Notes under the pieces: generated by a model
Databases searched by the model: none
The model's input: the letters and a program-made list of their open reading frames with translations, nothing else
Told to the model about the DNA's origin: nothing
In this document: one piece after another, positions 27,801 through 37,000 of the stretch
How positions within the stretch are numbered: the first letter of the stretch is position 1
How the letters are laid out: every line of letters begins with the position of its first letter
Program-made: the position numbers and the translations under genes
Assembly: GCF_000972845.2 (NCBI RefSeq)
Contig: NC_040022.1
Span: 17,203,865-17,267,864 of the forward strand
Direction of reading: 5' to 3'
DNA from: Larimichthys crocea
Lineage: Eukaryota; Chordata; Actinopteri; Sciaenidae
Length of the DNA stretch: 64,000 nucleotides

Positions 27801-28013
27801 ACAGTAAGAGACAGGCCTGCTGAGTCCTCCTCTGTATTTATTAGATAAAACTTTTTAGCTAGAAGCAATTCACTTCCAGGTCAGTGCAGAATCAACAGAT
27901 CAAAGTGCATCAAAGTGGAAAAAATTCAATTCGTGGTTCAGCTTTTGGTCCCGGCATTAACGATATGTCCATCTGTTTTTTTGTGGTAAAGGAAGAATCA
28001 AAAAGGTTTAGCT

Positions 28014-28072
<59 letters not shown>

Positions 28073-31000
28073 TGTGTGTGCCTAAAAAGGCAAAGAGTGT
28101 TGGCTGTTAGAGACCAATCAGACAGTGAGTTAGCACATCATCTCACTGACAGTGAAAGCATGTGGTCGAATCAAATCAAGTGAAATTGAGGAAGGTGTCA
28201 GCTGTCAGTGTTCATCTGGGACTACTTCTTCACTGGTTCTCCTTTCAGCTCACCACAGACGTGCCAAGATAAACGCTCCTTTCTCTCGTGTGTGAGGTTT
28301 TCTTTTCTCTCTCTCTCTCTCCTCGTATTCCTAAATAGGAAACAGCAAGCTTGAATTCTTCCAAATGAGCTGCAAGCTGACAAAACCGAATTCCTCAACA
28401 ATGGGCTCCAGGTATTTTCTTTGTGTCTTTAAAAAAAAAAAAAAATCAGGTCCGGCAACATTGACACAAAGGTGTCCACTTGAACACAGGGTTGCCTCTG
28501 TGATGCTATATCACCAACAGACTGAGCAGAGTTATTCTTAGTGTGGGGAAAAAAAGTGAGCTGGAAAGAGTGTTATAATCCCATCAGATGCTCCCTGGAG
28601 TGGGCCGTCCCATGTAGTCCCTGTCAGTGAGCTATAACAGCCTTATGCTCTCTCTCTTCTCTCCTGAGAGTGGTGGGACCAAACTCAGGCTTAAAACAAC
28701 AAACAACAACACTATCTCCCCTGAGAGTGTGAGAGAGAGAGAGGGAGCGAGAGAGAGAGAGATTGTGGAGGGAGAGGAGAGGGGGTGGTGGGGTGCTGGG
28801 TGGTGGAGAGAGAGACAGAGTGAGAGCAAATTGCAAAGAGAGAGTACAGAGAGTGACAGTCATTGCATGAGAAAGAAGAGCAGTATGAACAGTACTGGGT
28901 TTGAGCGGGAGGAGTAGAGGTGAGGGGAGGGTAGATAAAAAAAAAGTGCCATATTAAAATATTATACAAAGTTTTCAACAACAAACTATGAGAGTGTGCA
29001 CAGTTCCTCTTTTCGTGTAAGCAGCCTGCCTCCATGCCTGCAGTGACAGTAGTGCACTGGTCAATCAATACTTCAATATCGCGTGTGCCTTTTTCTTTTT
29101 TAAAAGGTGATTCAATTTTCCTTTTTAATGTCGCGTTCTCTTCTCATGCCATCATATAATCTATCTGATTTGCACAATCTTCACTGCTGGACAAATACCG
29201 CAGAGACACATGATTAGTCAATGATGGACACATCTCATTTTTATAATAAGCAGCAGGCAGGAAGTGTCCATTATAATGCATCTGAGGTTTTACTACTGCC
29301 CGTGGTAACTGTGTTATTTTGGGCCTAAAAATGCTCACTGCTTTAACAATAACAACACTGAAATGACATGAATAAAGCTGTTACAATTTCGTTCTACTGT
29401 ACTTGTACTGTTGCAATGACAAATAAAGCCCTCAATGCAATTAATCAGAATAAACTTTAAAGTATATAGAAGCATACGCAGTATACATATACGGTAACTA
29501 ATTGTTGAACTTTTGGTTCTGTACATGTGCTACCAGAAGCTGTATATTAGATTATTTTGATGTTTGATAAATAGCTGTGTGTCTTATAACACTATGAGGA
29601 AATGTTCGACATGATATGGAAGTGCAAACTGTTAAAAAAAAGTGTAAAAAAAACACTAAAGATGTACTGAGTTTTCCAGTTTTTTCTACCATTCACCAAC
29701 TTGTATCATGTCATTCTGTCCAAGTAGGAAGCAGAAAAGGCTGCTAACATAAAGGATAACTTTAGGAACTTTTTAAATCTACAGAAACATTAATGGTCCC
29801 TACACAGTCAAACACCAGACAAAGTATGTCTTTTCATAATTCCTGACCCATCACAGAGGCAGAAACACATACTCCTGTCACTTCATGCCCACATTTCACA
29901 ACATAGCATCCTCTAGTGGAAAACAATGGTAAATGCAATGTTGACTTTCATCTGTAGAACGTTCAAACATCCAGACAACATCCTGAACAACCAGTTTTTG
30001 TTCTAATACACTGAACTGTGTGAACACCGATCTAACAAACTCCAACTCTAAAATAACTCACACTGAAAAGAACAAAAGTATAATCTCACCAACTCACCTC
30101 TAATCTTTTAAAGGCTGGTTTAAGAAATGAAACGGATTTATACCTGGTCACTGCATGATTTTCTATAAATTATACATTAAATAATAATAAAAATGTATGT
30201 TTTATTTACTGAGAAATATCTCATCACTAATTAAAGATATAATTTGTTGCAAAAACTTCCACACTCCCTTTCCCATGCCCAAATCAATTTATATTAAATC
30301 ACACAAATCAACACATACTCTGGCTTTCTTAATATATAGTTGTATGTGCAGTGCATTGTTCTATAAACTGTGATAGCTACAGTATATTTGCTAATGCTAT
30401 ATTTACCTTACAAAACAATAGTCCTGATCAGCCACAGAACCAAAGAGATAAAGATATCCATCAAGTAAAGTAATAAAAAAGTTTGTTTATGTTCCATCAG
30501 CCCAGAAATTGCTCTACATTTATCAATGAAAGACATAATAGAAACAAAACTGGCTGTCATCCCAGAGCTGGCTCAGAAAAAAACAATTTTCATTAAGCAT
30601 TTTTCAGAAAAAATCCATTTGACACGGTGTCTCTGGAGTGGAAAAAGAGGCTTAATCAATGTAGACACTAAGTGAAAATATCTTTGCAGCTATGTTCTAT
30701 ATTTGAGCTGCCTTATGACATTTATTTTCCGCTGGACCCCCAGTTTGTTTAATTCCTCCTGCTTGCCAGCCATCCTGCAATAACTCAACTCCATCCATTT
30801 ATTTCAGCTCTGACATTATGGGACGCTGCACATAGCCTACAGAGGGACACTTCCAATGGCCTGACCTCAGAGCTGTATAATGTAAAAGCTCTGACATGTT
30901 GAATATCTGAGTTAGACTACAGGCATCTGACTTTCCAGATTGAGCCTTGAAATCCCCCTGACTGGACTCTCACCCTCTAATATTTGGATATTCAACAGAC

Positions 31001-34000
31001 ACACTGAAATTAATGAAACTATTTGGCTGAAGAGTTACAGTAAACTTTGGAAAAGAAACGTCTCTGCCAATCTCAAGTCCAAGACCATTAAACGCCTGGA
31101 GGAAAATGATCCCCCACTGCATGTTTATAAAGGTGAATGAACTTGTAAACACTTTTTGAGTTTTATAGTAGGCACTGTCTTCTTTAGGAATGTTTAATAC
31201 GCATTTCTAGCCAATAAAAGAAAAGAAGGATTTTACAGCACTGCCTCGAGTTTCTACGGTCATTTGATTGAGGCAGATGTCACCTAACATCACTGGAACA
31301 GCTCAGAACCGCTCGACGCTTCCATCTGAGTGTGTACATATGTTGAGGAGTGAAGGGTAAACATTGACAAAGAGATAGGAGGCATGTGCATAAAAACTGG
31401 TCTCACAGTACAATGTTCCACTCTTCCTCTTCCTTTGAAGAAACCTACAGGAGTGTTTAACACACCAATGAGCAAACATGCTGTCTCCGCTGAAACAAAA
31501 AAGTTCAAATAGGAGTCATGCTCACACAGCTCTCGTCTTGACACTGTTAACCAAGTAAATGTTTAATTTGCATCGGAATCATGGGCCAGGCCTGAATGTA
31601 ATAACGGCTCATAAAACTAAAGCTATCAACAGGCACTAGAGGAGAGCTGGCAAGACAGCTGCACTCTTTACAAACAAGGGTTATGACTGCCATAACTGAT
31701 GAAAAATCTAATATATTTTAAGCTAAGCAGGAAATATCCTGTTAGAAGCTGAAGGTACTGTACTTTGCTTTCATGTAGCTATTGAAATTTGTTTGTTGCT
31801 GACAGATTAAAGTACTTTCCTTGATAAATAAGTGGAACAACAAACTGCTAATGCAGTGACAGCGGGGATGTCATTGAGCTGTGTGTTTACTGAGATGATG
31901 CCGCTCAGCAGGGAAACAAAAGCTTTGGAAAAACACATTCACCTGTAGGAAATTGAGAACTGAGGCTGAGACACCCAACTCTGACTGTCATGTGAATCAG
32001 ATGTGTTTTGCAAGCTAAATACCAACCACAACCACATGTAAAATACTTGGAAACTATCAGCTGGTCCATTTACTATTTAAAATGCTCACAATTTATTTAT
32101 CAGAATGTCTGTACGCAGATTTCCTCTAAAACAACAGCTCATTATTTCTGGGAACAGGACAGTGGGTTTAAGTGAAACGCAGCAACAAATGAGCATCTTC
32201 TGTTTCATAACATAAGCTGAAGGGCAACCATTTTTTCCAGTATGAGAGGCTCCTGCTTGCACGGAAATAAGCCAAAAATACATCAACATCTGCAGCTGAG
32301 TAGAGTAACTATGAGGCCACGAGACACAAACTATCCCCTACTTCAACAAAACACTAGGATTCACTGAATCATGCTCCGAAAATTATAGGAAAAGAACAGC
32401 AGAGAAACTACTGTCAGTTTTTAAATGTTGGTTTAAGTGCTCATAAAACCTGTCTGTCAACAGTACTTGTGTATTTGAATATCAGTCTGAGTCTGTTGTA
32501 GTTTTGTGGCTCATCCTGTAAGCTGAAACTTTAGTATTCAAAAGCAACTGAAAATGATCTGTACTGCACAAAAGAGAAACATGTCTGGTTCATTCAGAGA
32601 CAACAGCACAAAGGCCTGTTACTGTATCTCTGGACTCTACCTGGGCGTGTGGGCCAGGGTGAAGCGGCGCCTCTGCAGGTTGATGCTGCGGTTCATCATC
32701 AGCTTTCTGAAGAGCAGCGGGGAGTTTCGAGGAGACCCACGTGGGGAATCTTTGGGAGAGATCTTTGGGGATCCTGCGGGGGAGCCCATTTTGGATCTGG
32801 GCATGAGATGAATGATGGGCAGCCTGCTCACCCTTCGGTCCTGTGGCATCTCCTCAACTTCAGCCTGCTCCTCTTCAGAGCTCTCAGAGGACAGCTCATT
32901 CATGGTGGACATAGGATGGTCTGGGGTCAGGTAGGTAGTCCGTTTGTTTGCTCTCTGCCTTTGGTCCAAGGAACAGTTTCTTTCTCTTTTTTTCAGATAA
33001 ACTTTCTAACACTTTTTCATGACATGACAAATGGCAGTGGTCTGTTTCTGTTGCTGTCTATCTTGATTTTCCAGGTACAGGTGAAGCTAATGCCTCTGGT
33101 CCAGTCCTTGCTGCCTGCTCATAATGGCTCCTGTTAAAACTCTTCTTTCAAAATCCAAAAATAGCACCCATTGAACCCCTCAAAAAAGCCACCACGAATA
33201 CCTCTCTATCAAACTTTTTATCTTTGAAACCTATCAGCCCCTTTCTTGTCTCTTCCTAGGAATCATCCTGACTGCAGTGCCGAGCAACAGACTCAAACAT
33301 TAGTGTTGATGTACTGTCCTTGCCTGCCTCCCTCTCCCAGGCTTTGTTTACATTACTGCTAGGCCTTCCCTCTCTCCAACTAAATATGGACGTCTGATTT
33401 ACAGGGAGGAGAAGCATGACAGATCACCTCCTTCTGCTTCTCTCTCCCTCTTTCCAACTCTCTACTTCCCCCCTTTCCCTCACTCCTAATCTCACAGAGC
33501 ATATTGTTCATCAACTTCAAACTGTGCTCCATAATTACTTCCTCCAGCATATAAACATTAAGACGTCGCTTGGCTCGGCCCTCCAGCTCGCCTTGCTCAC
33601 GCTCACTCCAACTGACTTTGCATACTCAGGCTCCCCGAGGTGCTATTTGTTGTGAAGTCGCCTATTTCCTCAGAGACAACCCGCTTTGCCTTTCACATGC
33701 TCCGAGTGTACCAGGAAGGAGTCACATGAAGGGCCTCTGACTATAAAAAGCAGAGGTAGATAAAAGCTATAGAGAGCATGGGTGCTGTCACGTTGGCGCT
33801 CTCTATCTGTGACCAGGGGCAACATCATCTTCACCCCCACCCAGTCTCTTTGTTTATCGCTGCAGAGTGAGGAGAGGTCCTCCATGGTTGTCTAGAGTAA
33901 CTGAAAAGACCTAGGGAGCTGGAACATCTGACACAGGACTGAACCTATGACCAACGAATGGTAGGGGGAGCATGGAAGAAAGATTCTTTGGTTACAGGGT

Positions 34001-37000
34001 TCATATGGATATACACTCATCACTAGAGTATGGTGTTATATCTACAGTACTGTACTTTTGAGAAACTTGTTCTCATTCAAATGTCACCCTGGAGACATAA
34101 ACTTGTCATTTTTTGGGGTCAAATGCATGTCAAGATTTTTTTATATCATCAGTCGTCACCAAAGCATGTCTCAAAGGACTGCACAGAGTATGAATATATA
34201 ACACCGGATGTGACTTCTGACCGGTCCTTCTCAGTTGATAACTTCCATGACACTCTGCAGACACTAGTTTCAACACTTCAGCGTCTACCATCACATCCAT
34301 TGTGGATCATATTTCTCTTGAGTGCCTATAACAGTCACTGACCTGTTGTACTGTACAGAGCCCCCCCTGATATTAAGCTATATAAATTACACTAATAATG
34401 TGCTTTAAGGCAGGCAAGTGTCAGACGTGCATATTTTTGACAAAAGGTAATAAACCCCTTTTAAAGCTGCACTGTTTTTGTATAAATGAATGGTCAAATG
34501 AAATGTGTAATGTAAAATGGATGTTGCACAGACTGCAGTTTAGCATCTTTAAGCATCTTTGATTTGGTTGTAAATGGTAAATGGATATTTTATATCACTT
34601 TATATCAACACTTTTCCGATCTATCGACCACTTAAAACGCTTTTACAATACTTGTCACATTCACCCATTCGCACACATTCATACACTGATGTCAGATGCT
34701 GCAATGCAAAGTGCCAAAACTCATCAGGAGCAATGACAATATAAAGAATGGACAGAGCATGAGTGAGCATGAGTCTGAGACTTGTAGCATTAAACCGCAC
34801 CTGTTACCAGTAAGAAGGTATCACCAAATCAACTGAACTCCTAAGGACTGCCACAAATATTCATCACAAATACATTTCCATATTAATGTTGCCCTATGTC
34901 TGCTCAATGTAAAAATAGGCAATGAATAAGCCCCAAAGTGGCTAAAAATCAGTTAACACTTCTTTCTTCCTTCTATTCTTTGCTAAGATCATTTATTAGC
35001 AGAAGATCTCCGTAGACATTTCTCATTAGTTTTCTAGAATTTCAGTCACTACAAATAGATTTTTAACATATTTATATTACTCTATCCTGAGAATGAAGCC
35101 GTTAAACTTGTCCCAGGCCAAGTGGGCATTTTTAACCACTTTGATATTGTCTTGTTTTAATGCCCAGGCAGTAAAGATGTTCACTCTCCAAGTCATAAAC
35201 ACATCTGAGGATAATCCTGGGCCCCAAATAATTCTGGCCCTGAAGCACATCATCATTCCAGTCATGTGGACGACAGAGGCAGAGGTGAGGGTTGTCTCGT
35301 TCCTGGTTTGACTTTGAGGGAGGCCAGCGTGTACATTCCTGTGGCAGCACTCTCACAGGTCCTGGAGTGGGGTTGATCGAGTTCATTAAAAGGTACTTCA
35401 GGCAGGTTAGCAATGTGAGGCGACATGTGTATTTTACAACATGTTTCAAATCAAGTTATTAAGACAGCATCCTTAGAGTTTTCTATCTTACTCTAGTAGT
35501 CGTAATGTAAACCTAGGGTCTATTTACAACTTTCTAAAATTGACATTTCATCTCATGGCTTTGGTCAGACCAGAGGCTCCCATGAAACCACTTCTCTGAC
35601 ATCTAACCACAGGTTGTATCTCCACAGTCTTTCATGGTGAACCCTGGGAGGCCTTCTAGATCAATCTCCTGACTTATTCCTAACTTCATCCAATCCAGTC
35701 CAACTAGTGGAGTGAATATGGTCACAACACCTGTCCTCCAAAAGTGATGGCATAATTCCAGGTGGTGTTAAAGCCACAGCTGTCGTCTGAATAGAAATCT
35801 GAGGAAGAACTGTGAATAAAAAAAGTTAATCAGACACAACCTGACTGGGCCAAAATGGTATGTTACACAGAACCACCACCAGGAAGTTGTTGTTTGAAAC
35901 AGCTTGGAAAAGATTCTAAAAATAATAGTAAAAATACTTGGATTGGATGAACCATCACCATTTATCACGAGTGAACTTGAACCAGTCAGATCAACAAACC
36001 ACAGCATAGTCAAACTCTTACCCATGCCAGTTAAGGGAAGAGTGAAACTTCTTTTCCATTCAGAGAACCCTTCAGTGCTCTTCTGTCACACGAAGATATG
36101 GAAGGTACACATCAATTTCTCCGTGGTTACTACAAGAACCAACACAAAAGTCTAGTCCAGTGGATTAACTTCCTTTTCTTTTCTTTTTTTATAGATATTT
36201 TTTGGGCTTTATTTGATAGAGACAGCTTGAAGAGTGACAGGAATGTGGGGGGAGAGAGATCGGGAAAGACATGCAGGAAAGAGCCACAGGTCGGAATCGA
36301 ACTCTGGGCCGCCATGGCAAGGACTGAGCCTTCGTACACGGGGCAGATGCTCTACCAACTGAGCTAAATGACACCTGATTAATTTCATTTTTGATGGACA
36401 TTGGAAGCTGTTGCCATGTGTTATGTTGTTTTAGTGTTTATTTTGTAGGTTAGTCTGTTGAACTTTGCATTTCCATGTTGTCCCGGTGTCTAGCAGGATG
36501 TGACAATGTTGTTATACTGAGGGTCAGTCAAGAGAAACTGTGTAAATGTTAAACCTCATTTGAAGCCATCTAAATAACAAGTTCACGTTGCCATGTTGTT
36601 CCACGTGTTGCTGCTGTGTGTAAATTCACTTAGACATATCCTGAAGCTAACGACATATGTAAAAAAGAAATGGTTGAACTGCACAAATATATTTGCCTGA
36701 CAATGCTAAATTAGCTTGGTCGTATCTAACTAATTAGACCAGAATGGTCTTTTCGGGAACAAGGGCCCTTAGACAGAGGGTAAATAGAGGACCTGCAGCA
36801 GCATTGTGTGCTTCTTCTGCACCAACTGCTCCTCAGATAATCACTGTCCTCATTGTTCTCTGCATCCTAGACAGACTTTATCAAAAATTCTGGATGGGGA
36901 CATCTTCAGGGAGTTCAAGCACTTGCATCCTGACCAAAGATATCCAAGGGAGGCGGGTTAACACACTGCTGATGCTGCTGGGGCCACAGAGACACACTCA

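Noticed and set aside
28624..29068. Several overlapping frames on both strands
   Set aside because: Low-complexity GA/CT tract; no splice signals or domain similarity.
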